DNA of 64,000 bases from JBKBRC01 sp046292345 (GCA_046292345.1 JBKBRC010000001.1:1-64000); one strand, 5' to 3'; counted from the first letter of the stretch, positions 1-7,845 are shown. Notes: generated by a model not told the origin, from the letters alone. Made by a program: numbers and translations.

Positions 1-136
1 AGCGGAACTCGCCGCCGGTCTTCTCGGCGAGCACCTTCGTGATCGCCGCCGTCAGCGTCGTCTTGCCGTGGTCGACGTGGCCGATCGTGCCCACGTTCAC
101 GTGGGGCTTCGTCCGCTGGAACGTCTCCTTCGCCAT
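1..136 (-). CDS. tuf: Elongation factor Tu (N-terminal part)
   Basis: This is the first 45 codons of EF-Tu, the GTPase that brings aminoacyl-tRNA to the ribosome. The gene runs off the left edge of the window. The N-terminus reads MAKETFQRTKPHVNVGTIG, followed by the P-loop GHVDHGKT at about residues 19-26, which is diagnostic of the translational GTPases and of EF-Tu in particular. It lies 90 bp downstream of tRNA-Thr(GGT) and is probably co-transcribed with the four tRNAs, the same order as thrU-tyrU-glyT-thrT-tufB in Escherichia coli. Identification is secure although only the start is present. Confidence 0.97.
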   Translation of the reverse strand, partial: MAKETFQRTKPHVNVGTIGHVDHGKTTLTAAITKVLAEKTGGEFR

Positions 137-226
137 GGGTAGAGTGTCTGTAAGGGGGAGGGGCTACTACAGTACGCCGCGGCACGGCGGCCTGACCGGC
201 GCCAGGCCGCCGCACCACGGCGACAG

Positions 227-298
<72 letters not shown>

Positions 299-326
299 GG
301 CGTGCACAGGGCCGGCCAGCCGGCAG

Positions 327-399
327 AGCGGGAGACGGGACTCGAACCCGCGACCCTCAGCTTGGAAGGCTGATGCTCTACCAACTGAGCTACTCCCGC
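327..399 (-). tRNA. tRNA-Gly (TCC anticodon)
   Basis: On the minus strand the acceptor GCGGGAG pairs with CTCCCGC, and the anticodon stem TCAGC/GCTGA encloses the loop CTTCCAA with anticodon TCC. The T-loop GGTTCGAGTCC is canonical. It corresponds in position to glyT of the conserved tRNA-tuf operon, 28 bp upstream of tRNA-Thr(GGT). Confidence 0.95.
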
Positions 400-439
400 G
401 CGGCGGCGCCGGGCCGCCCGCAGACGGCCCGGCGCGCGG

Positions 440-522
<83 letters not shown>

Positions 523-551
523 GGTGAAAGAACAGCCTCGACTGCTCGCAG

Positions 552-624
552 AGCTGACGGAGGGACTCGAACCCCCAACCTGCTGATTACAAATCAGCTG
601 CTCTACCGGTTGAGCTACGCCAGC
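552..624 (-). tRNA. tRNA-Thr (TGT anticodon)
   Basis: The acceptor GCTGGCG pairs with CGTCAGC (one G-U pair). The anticodon stem GCTGA/TCAGC encloses TTTGTAA with anticodon TGT, and the T-loop is GGTTCGAGTCC. It is the first tRNA of the tRNA-tuf operon, and its promoter lies about 80-110 bp upstream. Confidence 0.95.
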
Positions 625-700
625 AAGGCGCGGTCGCGTCCGGCCCGGGGGCCGGCCCCGGAAGCCACAGGGTGGCCCGTCTGCGCGCAGAAGAGAGAGT

Positions 701-731
701 TAAGCTACTCGCCCCCGGCGCCCGGTGTCAA
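701..731 (-). promoter_or_regulatory. Promoter of the tRNA-tuf operon (TTGACA-N18-TAGCTT)
   Basis: On the minus strand a perfect TTGACA (726-731) is followed after exactly 18 bp by TAGCTTA (701-707), pointing into the four tRNAs and tuf. The same TTGACA-N18 layout recurs before susC (50738-50767), and TTGTCC-N18-TAGCTTG before the TPR lipoprotein. The stop codon of dedA (728-730) lies inside the -35 box, so the upstream operon reads directly into this promoter. Confidence 0.7.
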
Positions 732-1465
732 CCATCCGGTGTGTGCGGAAAACTGCTAGCCGAGGTCTTCGCCGATTCTTTGGCCCCGCCGGGCTTGCCG
801 CGGCGAGCGCTGCCATGCCCGGGCGCAGCGACGGCTGCACGGGCGCGGCGGCGCATCCGGTAGCCGAGCGCGAGCAGCCCCGCCGCTACCAGCCCGAACG
901 TGACAAGGCGCCCATAAGCGCGCAGGAACGGCACCACGCGCTCCCACTCGCTGCCTACCACGTACCCGGCTCCGGCGAGGAGAGCCGTCCACAGCGCCGC
1001 GCTCACGGTGGCCCAGAGCGCGCAGCGCCGCGCGTCGAGGCGTGAGGCGCCGGCGAGCAGCGAGATCACGGCGCGCGCGCCGCTGAGCAGGCGGTTGACG
1101 GCCACGACGGCATAGCCCCAGCGCGCCAGCCACGCCCGGACGGTCCCGACCGGACCCGAGGGTAGCCAGCGCAGCCGGCGCGGATCGTCGATGGCATCGC
1201 CGAGAGCTCGTCCGACGGCGTACAGGACCATGAAGCCGGCCGCACTTCCCGCCGTCGCAGAGGCACACACGGGAGCGAAAGCCACCACGCCGACGCCGAC
1301 GAAGTAGCCCGCGATCACGATCAGGATGTCGCCCGGGATGGGAGGGATGACGTTCTCGAGGAAGGCTACGAGAGCGACGACGGCGTAGATCGCCAGCGGC
1401 GGCTGCACGCGCAGCCAGTCCGCAAACGCCGCGACGGCCTCGATGACGACGCCCGTAGCATCCAT
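728..1465 (-). CDS. DedA family membrane protein
   Basis: This is a 245-residue polytopic inner-membrane protein of the DedA/SNARE-associated family. Members are undecaprenyl-phosphate or phospholipid transporter/flippase candidates important for envelope integrity. The family signature is visible near residues 35-60 (an E-N-V-I-P-P-I-P-G-D motif followed by a hydrophobic helix). The S-G-A-R-A-V-I-S-L-L-A-G element in the middle matches the conserved Arg/Gly loop of DedA proteins. The C-terminus is basic and probably cytoplasmic. The ATG at 1463-1465 is chosen because it starts just before the first conserved helix and lies 17 bp after ispF. It is the last gene of queA-ispD-ispF-dedA. Substrate is not deducible. 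Confidence 0.85.
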   Translation of the reverse strand: MDATGVVIEAVAAFADWLRVQPPLAIYAVVALVAFLENVIPPIPGDILIVIAGYFVGVGVVAFAPVCASATAGSAAGFMVLYAVGRALGDAIDDPRRLRWLPSGPVGTVRAWLARWGYAVVAVNRLLSGARAVISLLAGASRLDARRCALWATVSAALWTALLAGAGYVVGSEWERVVPFLRAYGRLVTFGLVAAGLLALGYRMRRRARAAVAAPGHGSARRGKPGGAKESAKTSASSFPHTPDG

Positions 1466-1482
1466 CGCCGCGGCCCCCGGCT

Positions 1483-1956
1483 TTAGCGGGCCACGACCAG
1501 GGCAACGGCATGCGCCGCCGCCCCCTCGCCCCGCCCCACAAAGCCCATCCCCTCCCCCGTCGTGGCCTTGACCGAGACGGCCGAGGGCGGTACGCCGAGC
1601 GCAGCGGCGAGACGCTCCCGCATGGCGTCGATGTGCGGGCGCAGCTTGGGGCGCTGCAGCACCACGGTCGCGTCCACGTTGCCGACGGCGTAGCCGGCTT
1701 CGCTCACCCGGGCGACGACGGTGCGCAGCAGCGCGAGGCTGTCGGCGCCGCGCCAGGCCTCGTCGGTATCGGGGAAGTGGCTGCCGATGTCGCCCAGGGC
1801 GGCGGCGCCGAGCAGCGCGTCGATGATGGCGTGCGCGAGCACGTCGGCGTCGGAGTGGCCGAGCAGGCCTACGTCCGAGGGGACGTGCACGCCGCCCAGG
1901 ATGAGCGGGCGGCCTTCGACGAGGCGGTGGACGTCGTATCCCTGTCCGATGCGCAT
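1483..1956 (-). CDS. ispF: 2-C-methyl-D-erythritol 2,4-cyclodiphosphate synthase
   Basis: This is the fifth step of the MEP isoprenoid pathway. It cyclises CDP-ME 2-phosphate to MEcPP and releases CMP. The 157 residues match the usual family length. The zinc ligands Asp8, His10 (YDVHR) and His42 (LAHAIIDALLG) are present, as are the GHSDAD and GDIGSHFPDTD substrate loops and the C-terminal KATTGEGMGFVG motif. ispD lies 44 bp upstream and provides the third step of the same pathway, so the pair is functionally linked and almost certainly co-transcribed. Confidence 0.97.
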   Translation of the reverse strand: MRIGQGYDVHRLVEGRPLILGGVHVPSDVGLLGHSDADVLAHAIIDALLGAAALGDIGSHFPDTDEAWRGADSLALLRTVVARVSEAGYAVGNVDATVVLQRPKLRPHIDAMRERLAAALGVPPSAVSVKATTGEGMGFVGRGEGAAAHAVALVVAR

Positions 1957-2000
1957 GGGCGGAGCGTGAGCGTGAGCAGCGGCGCAAGATCGCGCGCCTC

Positions 2001-2855
2001 TCAGACGCCGGCGCCGGGCTGCTTGCTCCGGGCCAGCGCGGCGCCCCAGACGGGCAGGAGCGCCTCGGCGAGCGCGAAGTCTTCAGGGCGCGTCAGCTTG
2101 AACAGGCGTGCGTCGCCCTCGACGGCCGCGACGGGGTAGCCGGCCGCCTGGAGCAGCGCCACGTCGTCGGTGCCGCCGAGGCCCGAGCGCTCGGCGCGCG
2201 CGTAGGCGTCGCGCAGCCAGTCTGCCCGGGCGCCCTGCGGCGTCTGCATCGCCACGAGGGCGTCGCGGTCGTGCGTCGCCCCGAGCCTCCGGTCACGGCC
2301 GAGGCTCCGGAGCGTGTCGGCCACGGGCACGGCCGGCGCGGCGGCCCCCACCTCGCGGACGGCCGCGAGCACGCGTGCGAGCACGTCCGGGCTCAGAAAC
2401 GGCCGCACGGCGTCGTGCACGAGCACGAACGCGGCCTCGCCGGGCACGGCCGCAAGCGCGCGCGCCACCGACGCCTGGCGCGTCGGCCCGCCGGCGACGA
2501 CGCGCACGTCGGCCAGGCCGTGCCGGCCCAGCAGATCCTCGGCCGAGGCCACGCCGTCCTCCGGCACGGCCACGACGCGCCATCCGACGGCAGCGGCGCC
2601 GGCGCAGGCCCGCAGGGCGTGCACGAGCACCGGCAGACCGCCGAGAAGGCGGAACTGCTTGCGCGGGCCGCCCATACGCACGCCCGCGCCGCCGGCCGGG
2701 ATCACTACCGCCACGTCCGGCCGCTGGCCCGTCGTGCCTGGCAGCCCCGCGTCTGCGCACTTCGCTTTATCTGCGCACTTCGCTTTATCTGCGCACTTCG
2801 CTTTATCTGCGCACTTCGCTTTATCTGCGCACTTCGCCCTATCGGAAGGAGTCAT
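2001..2855 (-). CDS. ispD: 2-C-methyl-D-erythritol 4-phosphate cytidylyltransferase with a repetitive N-terminal tail
   Basis: IspD transfers CMP from CTP to MEP, the third step of the MEP pathway. The catalytic domain begins near residue 52 with the nucleotide-binding loop PAGGAGVRMGGPRKQF, followed by HDAVRPFL and TPQGAR, all family hallmarks. Before it lies an unusual tail of about 50 residues made of five consecutive DKAKCA-like hexapeptides, encoded by an 18-bp tandem repeat (2752-2841). The total is 284 residues against about 230 for typical IspD. The ATG at 2853-2855 is the first in-frame start after the queA stop. A GTG start just before VAVVIPAGG would remove the tail and cannot be excluded. 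The repeat nevertheless preserves frame throughout. Confidence 0.92.
   Translation of the reverse strand: MTPSDRAKCADKAKCADKAKCADKAKCADKAKCADAGLPGTTGQRPDVAVVIPAGGAGVRMGGPRKQFRLLGGLPVLVHALRACAGAAAVGWRVVAVPEDGVASAEDLLGRHGLADVRVVAGGPTRQASVARALAAVPGEAAFVLVHDAVRPFLSPDVLARVLAAVREVGAAAPAVPVADTLRSLGRDRRLGATHDRDALVAMQTPQGARADWLRDAYARAERSGLGGTDDVALLQAAGYPVAAVEGDARLFKLTRPEDFALAEALLPVWGAALARSKQPGAGV
2752..2841 (-). repeat. 18-bp tandem repeat, 5 copies, coding for the IspD N-terminus
   Basis: The unit tctgcgcacttcgcttta occurs at 2752, 2770, 2788, 2806 and 2824. The first four are exact and the last has two or three changes near its end. On the minus strand each unit encodes D-K-A-K-C-A in the ispD frame, so copy-number change would alter the enzyme tail by six residues without breaking the frame. 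Confidence 0.95.
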
Positions 2856-2880
2856 GCGGCGGCCCCCAGCGCGCTGGGCG

Positions 2881-2940
2881 TCCGGGTGGTCGGCGTCCGG
2901 GTGGTCGGCGTCCGGGTGGTCGGCGTCCGGGTGGTCGGCA
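2881..2940. repeat. 15-bp tandem repeat, 4 copies, between queA and ispD
   Basis: The unit tccgggtggtcggcg is repeated exactly four times (only the final base differs) and fills the spacer right after the queA stop codon (2942-2944). Only 25 bp separate it from the ispD start. Confidence 0.95.
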
Positions 2941-2941
2941 C

Positions 2942-4033
2942 TCACACGATCAGCATGGCGTCGCCGAACGAGAACAGGCGGTACTCGTTGCGCACGGCTT
3001 CCTCGTAGGCATGCCGCATGAGCTCGAAGCCGCCGAAGGCCGACACCATCATCAGCAGCGACGAGCGCGGGCGGTGGAAGTTGGTCAGAAGGCGCTCGGT
3101 GACGCAGAAGTCGTAGGGCGGGTAGATGAACTTGTCTGTCCAGCCCTGCCCGGGCTTCACGTTGCGCTCGGCCGAGAGCGTGGACTCGAGCGCGCGCACG
3201 ACGGTGGTGCCGCAGGCCGTCACGTGCGCCTCGGGGCTGGCGAGGGCGCGGTTGATCCGCTGCGCCGCCTCCGGCAGCACCCGGTAGCACTCCGAGTCCA
3301 TTCGGTGCTTGGAGAGGTCGTCCACCTCGACCGGCTTGAACGATCCGAGGCCGGTGTGGAGCGTGATCGTAGCGACGTCCGTGCCACGCGCACGGAGGCG
3401 GGCGAGCAGTTCGGGGGTGAAGTGGAGGCCGGCCGTCGGGGCGGCCACGGCGCCGCGGTGGCGCGCGAAGATGGTCTGGTAGCGCACCTTGTCGGCCGGC
3501 TCGGGGTCGCGGCGCAGGTAGGGGGGCAGCGGCGTCTCGCCGATGCGCTCGATGATCTCGTGCAGCTGCTCGCTCGTGCCGTCGAAGATGAAGCGGAGCG
3601 TGCGCCCGCGGCTGGTCGTGTTATCGATCACCTCGGCCGCGAGCCCGCCTTCGAAGTAGAGTTTGTTGCCGACGCGCACCTTCCGGGCCGGCTCCACGAT
3701 GCTGTCCCACAGGTGCGTGGTGGGGTTGAGCTCGCGCAGGAGCAGCACCTCGCAGACGGCGCCGGTGCGCTCTTTCTCGCAGCGCAGGCGCGCCGGGTAG
3801 ACCATCGTGTCGTTGGCGACGAGCACGTCGCCGGGCCCGAAAAAGTCCGGCAGGTCTCCGACGACGTGGTGCGCGACCGTGCCCGCGGCGCGGTCCACCA
3901 CCATTAGCCGGGCCGCCTCGCGGGGTTCGGCCGGGTACTTTGCGATCAGCTCCTTCGGGTAGACGTAGTCGAAGTCGTCCAGGCGAAGGGAGAACTTGGG
4001 ACGGAAGAACGCGGGGGGTGTGGCAAGCTGCAT
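2942..4033 (-). CDS. queA: S-adenosylmethionine:tRNA ribosyltransferase-isomerase
   Basis: QueA transfers and isomerises the ribosyl part of SAM onto 7-aminomethyl-7-deazaguanine in tRNA, the penultimate step of queuosine synthesis. The 363 residues match the family over the full length. Hallmarks are DFDYVYPKELIAKYP near the N-terminus, VLVANDTMVYPARL, the central AAPTAGLHFTPELL and the C-terminal TNFHRPRSSLLMMVSAF. It is the first gene of queA-ispD-ispF-dedA. A promoter-like TTGCAA-N16-TATATT with an overlapping palindrome lies 70-100 bp upstream. The ATG start agrees with the family N-terminus, allowing a short leader. Confidence 0.97.
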   Translation of the reverse strand: MQLATPPAFFRPKFSLRLDDFDYVYPKELIAKYPAEPREAARLMVVDRAAGTVAHHVVGDLPDFFGPGDVLVANDTMVYPARLRCEKERTGAVCEVLLLRELNPTTHLWDSIVEPARKVRVGNKLYFEGGLAAEVIDNTTSRGRTLRFIFDGTSEQLHEIIERIGETPLPPYLRRDPEPADKVRYQTIFARHRGAVAAPTAGLHFTPELLARLRARGTDVATITLHTGLGSFKPVEVDDLSKHRMDSECYRVLPEAAQRINRALASPEAHVTACGTTVVRALESTLSAERNVKPGQGWTDKFIYPPYDFCVTERLLTNFHRPRSSLLMMVSAFGGFELMRHAYEEAVRNEYRLFSFGDAMLIV

Positions 4034-4103
4034 GCGGTCGGAGGCCGGGTGGGGACCGATGAAGGCCGTGCGGCGCGCGCCGTGCCCTCGCAGATCGCGG
4101 CCG

Positions 4104-4136
4104 AATATATGCGCTTGCCGAAGCTTTGCAAAGCTT
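4104..4136 (-). promoter_or_regulatory. Putative queA promoter with a 16-bp palindrome
   Basis: The minus strand shows TTGCAA (4126-4131), a 16-bp spacer and TATATT (4104-4109). The -35 hexamer lies within the perfect palindrome AAGCTTTGCAAAGCTT (4121-4136), which could be an operator. This is an AT-rich patch in otherwise very GC-rich DNA, between the fumarylacetoacetase stop and queA. Confidence 0.45.
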
Positions 4137-4156
4137 TGATGAACGCCGGTAGGCGG

Positions 4157-5440
4157 TCAGCCCTCCCGCGCCGGCAGGACCGTCCCCTCGACCTCGCCGA
4201 ACCCGATCCGGTACCCCTCGCCCTGCGCGTGGCCCGTCAGCCGGACCGAGTCGCCGTCTTGCAGGAAGCGGCGCGTCTCGCCGCCGGGCAGCGCGAGCGG
4301 ACGCTCGCCGCGCCACGTCAGCTCGAGCAGCGAGCCGTAGGCGTGCTCGTCATCGCCGCTGATGGTACCGCTCGCGAGCAGGTCGCCCGGACGCAGGTTG
4401 CAGCCGGTCACGGTGTGGTGCGCCAGCTGCTGCTCGGGGCTCCAGTAGAGGTGGCGCGCGTTGGAGCGCGCGATGCGCTGCGGCGCATGCCCGTGCGCGC
4501 GCATGGCGGCCGTCTCGAGGAGCACGTCCAGCGTGACGTCGAGCGCGCGGGGTTCGTCCTGACGGAGGTAGGGCAGCGGCTCCGGGTTGCCTGCCGCCGG
4601 CGTCTGCGGCTCGCCCGGGACGCGGAACGGCGCGAGCGCCTCGGCCGGCACCACCCACGGGCTGACGCTCGTGGCGAAGTTCTTGGCCAGGAATGGCCCC
4701 AGCGGCACGTACTCCCACTTCTGCACGTCGCGCGCAGACCAGTCGTTGACGAGCACGTAGCCGAAGATGTGCGCGGCGGCCTCGTCCACGGCGATGGGCT
4801 CCCCCAGCGCATTGCCTGGCCCGACGAAGTAGCCGAGCTCGAGTTCGAAGTCGAGCAGGCGTGACGGGCCGAAGACGGGCGGCGCGGCCTCGTCCGGGCG
4901 AGTCTGCCCCAGTGGCCTGCGCACCGGCGTCCCACTCACGACGACCGACGAGGCGCGCCCGTGGTACCCCACCGGCAGGTGCAGCCAGTTGGGCATGAGC
5001 GCGTTCTCGCGTCCCCGGAACATGATGCCCACGTTCGTCGCGTGCTGACGCGACGAGTAGAAGTCCGTGTAGTCGCCGATGGCGGCAGGCAGATGCAGCG
5101 TGGCCTCGCGCTGCGGGACGAGCGCGCGGGCGCGCAGCGCAGCGTCGTCGCGCAGCGCGGCGTCGCCGCCGGCGGCGAGCAGGTCGGTCAGACGTGCGCG
5201 GACGCGCCGCCACGCCGCGTGGCCGAGCGCCATGAACGCGTTGAGCGCCGGCTGCGCAAACACGCCGGGGGTGCCAGCGCTGATCAGGCCGGCCTCCTCG
5301 AGCACGGCCAGGTCTACGATCTGGTCGGCGAGCGCCACGCCCACCCGCGGGCGCTCGTGGCCGGGCGCGCTGAAGACGCCGTAGGGCAGGTTCTGGATCG
5401 GGAACGGGCAGTCGTCGGCGTGGTCGAGAAAAGCGCGCAT
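4157..5440 (-). CDS. fahA: Fumarylacetoacetase
   Basis: This is the last enzyme of tyrosine/homogentisate breakdown, hydrolysing fumarylacetoacetate to fumarate and acetoacetate. The 427 residues match the two-domain family: an N-terminal SH3-like part (FPIQNLPYGVFS near residue 15) and the C-terminal catalytic barrel. The metal and catalytic residues are visible in YTDFYSSRQHATNVG (Asp of YTDFY, His of RQHA), in ELELGYF and in VNDWSARDVQKWEY. The ATG at 5438-5440 is chosen because it begins with the conserved N-terminus; the longer open frame upstream is arginine-rich shadow sequence. It follows the unknown gene 5470-6441 by 29 bp. Confidence 0.96.
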   Translation of the reverse strand: MRAFLDHADDCPFPIQNLPYGVFSAPGHERPRVGVALADQIVDLAVLEEAGLISAGTPGVFAQPALNAFMALGHAAWRRVRARLTDLLAAGGDAALRDDAALRARALVPQREATLHLPAAIGDYTDFYSSRQHATNVGIMFRGRENALMPNWLHLPVGYHGRASSVVVSGTPVRRPLGQTRPDEAAPPVFGPSRLLDFELELGYFVGPGNALGEPIAVDEAAAHIFGYVLVNDWSARDVQKWEYVPLGPFLAKNFATSVSPWVVPAEALAPFRVPGEPQTPAAGNPEPLPYLRQDEPRALDVTLDVLLETAAMRAHGHAPQRIARSNARHLYWSPEQQLAHHTVTGCNLRPGDLLASGTISGDDEHAYGSLLELTWRGERPLALPGGETRRFLQDGDSVRLTGHAQGEGYRIGFGEVEGTVLPAREG

Positions 5441-5469
5441 GGGGAAGGGGCGAGGGACGAGAAGCAGCG

Positions 5470-6441
5470 TCAGAGCCAGCCGAGGGCGCGGAGGTCGTCG
5501 CGCGGCTCGTCGAACGAGCACGAGCCGTAGGAGAGCGCGAACTGCGCGCGCGCGTCGGCGATCTCGGCTGGGCCGGCAGCGAGGCGGCGCCACGCCAGCA
5601 CGTCGTCGAGCACGAAGCGGTCGGCGCGGCGGTCGTCGAGCAACTCGGCGAGGGCGGCGGCGTCGAGGCCGTGCAGGCGGGCCAGGATGGCCCCGCCGAA
5701 CACGTTCACGAAGCCGTGCATGGGCCCGAGCGCGTCGTCGTCATGCCGGAAGGGGTGGTGCAGCCCGGCCGTCGCCTTGAAGGGCACGTCGGCCCGCCGT
5801 GCTGCGTCGAGGGCGGCGGCGACGGCCTCGGGGGGCGGGATGCTCCCGGGGGTGACGCCGCCGCAGCGCAGCTTGAGCGCGAGCGCGGGGCGTCCGGCGC
5901 GCCCGTTGGCCTCGGCCACGGCTGCCGCGAGCGCCTCGAAGCGCGCCGCCGTGCCGGGCGCCAGCAGGTCCGCCTCGAGCGCTGCGCGCGGCCGCTCGCC
6001 CGTGGCGGCGGGCGCCTCGAGCGCCGCGGCGAGATGCTCGGCGAGCGCGCCGAGCGCGCGCGCGTCGGCCGTCGTCGCCTCGTCCACCCTGAACTCGAAG
6101 CGGTCGCACGCGAGAGCGGCGTGCGCGGCCTCGAAGGCCCGTGCGGCCTCGAGCGTGCGCAGCGCGGCCTCGAGCGCTGCGCCGGGCAGCCCCAGGACCG
6201 AGAGCCGCAGCGGTTCCCGCGCCGGAGCGTCGCCGACGGCTGCGGGCTCGCCCGCCATCCACTCGCCCACGGCGTCCAGGTCGGCAGCCGGGACGATGAA
6301 GCGGCCGAGCATCCACGCCTCCGGCTCGGCGCGGTGCCGCGCGTAGGTGCCGAGGGCAGGGCCGAGCGCGAGCCGGGCGGGTGGGAACAGGCCGGCATAG
6401 TCTACCAGACCGGCGAGGAAGGCATGGCGGGCAGGCGTCAT
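5470..6441 (-). CDS. Conserved hypothetical protein next to fumarylacetoacetase
   Basis: This is a 323-residue soluble protein with alanine-rich helices and short strands, consistent with a beta/alpha-barrel fold. Segments such as LALKLRCGGVTPGSIPPPE, VPFKATAGLHHPFR and GFVNVFGGAILA look like barrel strands followed by conserved loops. The C-terminus FALSYGSCSFDEPRDDL is distinctive. No signal peptide or membrane segment is seen. It is the first gene of a two-gene unit with fahA (29-bp gap), which suggests a role in aromatic amino acid degradation, but the activity is unknown. The start ATG at 6439-6441 is the natural N-terminus. A TACCTTG element lies 76 bp upstream. Confidence 0.75.
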   Translation of the reverse strand: MTPARHAFLAGLVDYAGLFPPARLALGPALGTYARHRAEPEAWMLGRFIVPAADLDAVGEWMAGEPAAVGDAPAREPLRLSVLGLPGAALEAALRTLEAARAFEAAHAALACDRFEFRVDEATTADARALGALAEHLAAALEAPAATGERPRAALEADLLAPGTAARFEALAAAVAEANGRAGRPALALKLRCGGVTPGSIPPPEAVAAALDAARRADVPFKATAGLHHPFRHDDDALGPMHGFVNVFGGAILARLHGLDAAALAELLDDRRADRFVLDDVLAWRRLAAGPAEIADARAQFALSYGSCSFDEPRDDLRALGWL

Positions 6442-6503
6442 CGAGGGGCGCGGCAGAGCAAGACGCGAGGACGGCCGGCCACGCCCCCGAGGGAGCCTGC
6501 CGG

Positions 6504-6534
6504 TTGTCCGGGCGTCCAAGGTACGATTAGCTTG
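6504..6534 (+). promoter_or_regulatory. Promoter of the TPR lipoprotein gene (TTGTCC-N18-TAGCTTG)
   Basis: TTGTCC at 6504-6509 is followed after 18 bp by TAGCTTG at 6528-6534, 76 bp before the ATG. This is the same spacing as in the tRNA-tuf promoter. The oppositely directed TACCTTG element (6517-6523, minus) lies inside the spacer. Confidence 0.55.
6517..6523 (-). promoter_or_regulatory. Divergent -7-type element TACCTTG
   Basis: On the minus strand TACCTTG fits the TAnnTT(G/C) motif seen before many genes here. It lies 76 bp upstream of the 5470-6441 / fahA unit and only four bases from the opposite-strand TAGCTTG, so the two transcripts would compete for polymerase. No clear -35 was found. 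Confidence 0.4.
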
Positions 6535-6609
6535 CAGCGGCCCGTTCTCGGCCCCTCCGCTGCCCTGCGCAGCGTTTCTTCCTGGCTCGACATCCCTCTT
6601 CCCGACCCC

Positions 6610-7749
6610 ATGCGAACCCGCCTTCCTTTGCTATCCCTCCTCCTGGTGCTCTTCGTCGCGACGGCGGGCAACAGCGGATGCTCCAGCGATCCGAACGTAG
6701 AGGGGGCCAAGCTTTACATCCGTAACCAGGACTACCCGCAGGCGCTCGCGAGCCTCGGGCGCGCCCTCGAGGCCAACCCCGACAACGTGGATGCGCTCGT
6801 GCTCAAGGCGGACGTGCTGCGCCTCCAGACCGAGAGCATGCCCGCCGGTCCCGAGCGCCAGGCCGCCATCGACGAGCTGACGCAGACGACGCTGCGCCTG
6901 CAGACGCTCGCGCCCACCAACGCGCAGTTCCAGCAGGTCCGCGTCGCGGCGTGGGCCCAGGAGCTCAACCGCGGCGTGCCGCTCCTCCAGGGCGACGACG
7001 CGGCCGCCAGCGTCGGCTTCTTCCGCAACGCCGTGGCCATCCTGCCGGACTCGGCGCAGGGCCACTTCTTCCTCGGCGTCGCCCAACTCGTCAGTGGCAA
7101 CGCCGACGAGGCCATCACGCCGCTCGAGCGCGCCTACAACCTCGACCGCCGCGACGCCGACAACGCGTTCTACCTCTCGCAGGCATACCTGCAGACGCAG
7201 CGCGGCACGCAGGCGCTCGAGGTGCTCGAGCAGGCCGCGCAGGCGAACCCGACCGACGACCGCCTCCGCCGCGCGCTTCTGAACGCCTACTCGGCGACCG
7301 GCCAGGCCGACCGGGCCTTCGAGGCCTACCGCGAGCAGATCGCGCAGAATCCCAACGACGCGCTACTGCGCTACAACTACGGCTCGCTCCTGCTCGCCGC
7401 GGACCGCTTCGACGAGGCCATCGAGCAGCTCGAGCGCGCCGTGGCCCTTGACGGCGACAACGTCGACGCGCGCTACAACCTCGGCGCGGCCTACCAGAAT
7501 AAGGCCAAGGGCCTGCAGGACGAGGCCGAGGCGCTCCCGCTCAACGAGCAGGCGCGCTACAACGAGCTCATCGCCGAGCGCAACGCGCTCCTCGAGCGCT
7601 CGATCCCGCACTTCGTGGCCGCGCGCCAGCTGGCGCAGCCGCAGGACGAGCAGCTCATCTGCGACGCGCTCCTGGTCGTCTACAACGCGCTCGGCCGCAC
7701 GGCCGAGGCCGAGTCTGTTGCCGCCTGCGCCGGCCGCAGCATGAACTGA
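6610..7749 (+). CDS. TPR-repeat lipoprotein
   Basis: This is a 379-residue exported tetratricopeptide protein. Residues 1-22 form a signal peptide (basic MRTR, leucine-rich core) ending in G-N-S-G-C, a weak lipobox. From about residue 33 there are several TPR units, for example the one ending LERALEANPDNVDALV and later repeats with AYNLDRRDADNAFYLSQAYL and LLRYNYGSLLLAADRFDEAI. Such proteins are peptide-binding scaffolds in the periplasm or at the outer membrane; the partner is unknown. The ATG at 6610 precedes the signal peptide. A strong hairpin terminator follows at 7777. Confidence 0.85.
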   Translation: MRTRLPLLSLLLVLFVATAGNSGCSSDPNVEGAKLYIRNQDYPQALASLGRALEANPDNVDALVLKADVLRLQTESMPAGPERQAAIDELTQTTLRLQTLAPTNAQFQQVRVAAWAQELNRGVPLLQGDDAAASVGFFRNAVAILPDSAQGHFFLGVAQLVSGNADEAITPLERAYNLDRRDADNAFYLSQAYLQTQRGTQALEVLEQAAQANPTDDRLRRALLNAYSATGQADRAFEAYREQIAQNPNDALLRYNYGSLLLAADRFDEAIEQLERAVALDGDNVDARYNLGAAYQNKAKGLQDEAEALPLNEQARYNELIAERNALLERSIPHFVAARQLAQPQDEQLICDALLVVYNALGRTAEAESVAACAGRSMN

Positions 7750-7776
7750 CGCGCGGCACGCCGCGCATCCGTCCCC

Positions 7777-7815
7777 GCGGGGGCGTAGCCCAGGCGCTGC
7801 GCCCCCGCTTCGTTT
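7777..7815 (+). terminator. Rho-independent-type terminator
   Basis: A perfect 9-bp inverted repeat GCGGGGGCG / CGCCCCCGC (7777-7785 and 7800-7808) with a 14-nt loop is followed by TTCGTTT. It lies 28 bp after the TPR lipoprotein stop and 31 bp before the next gene, so it probably separates the two transcripts. Confidence 0.65.
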
Positions 7816-7845
7816 CTCCGCCTCCCGCTCTCCAGCTCCGCCTCC

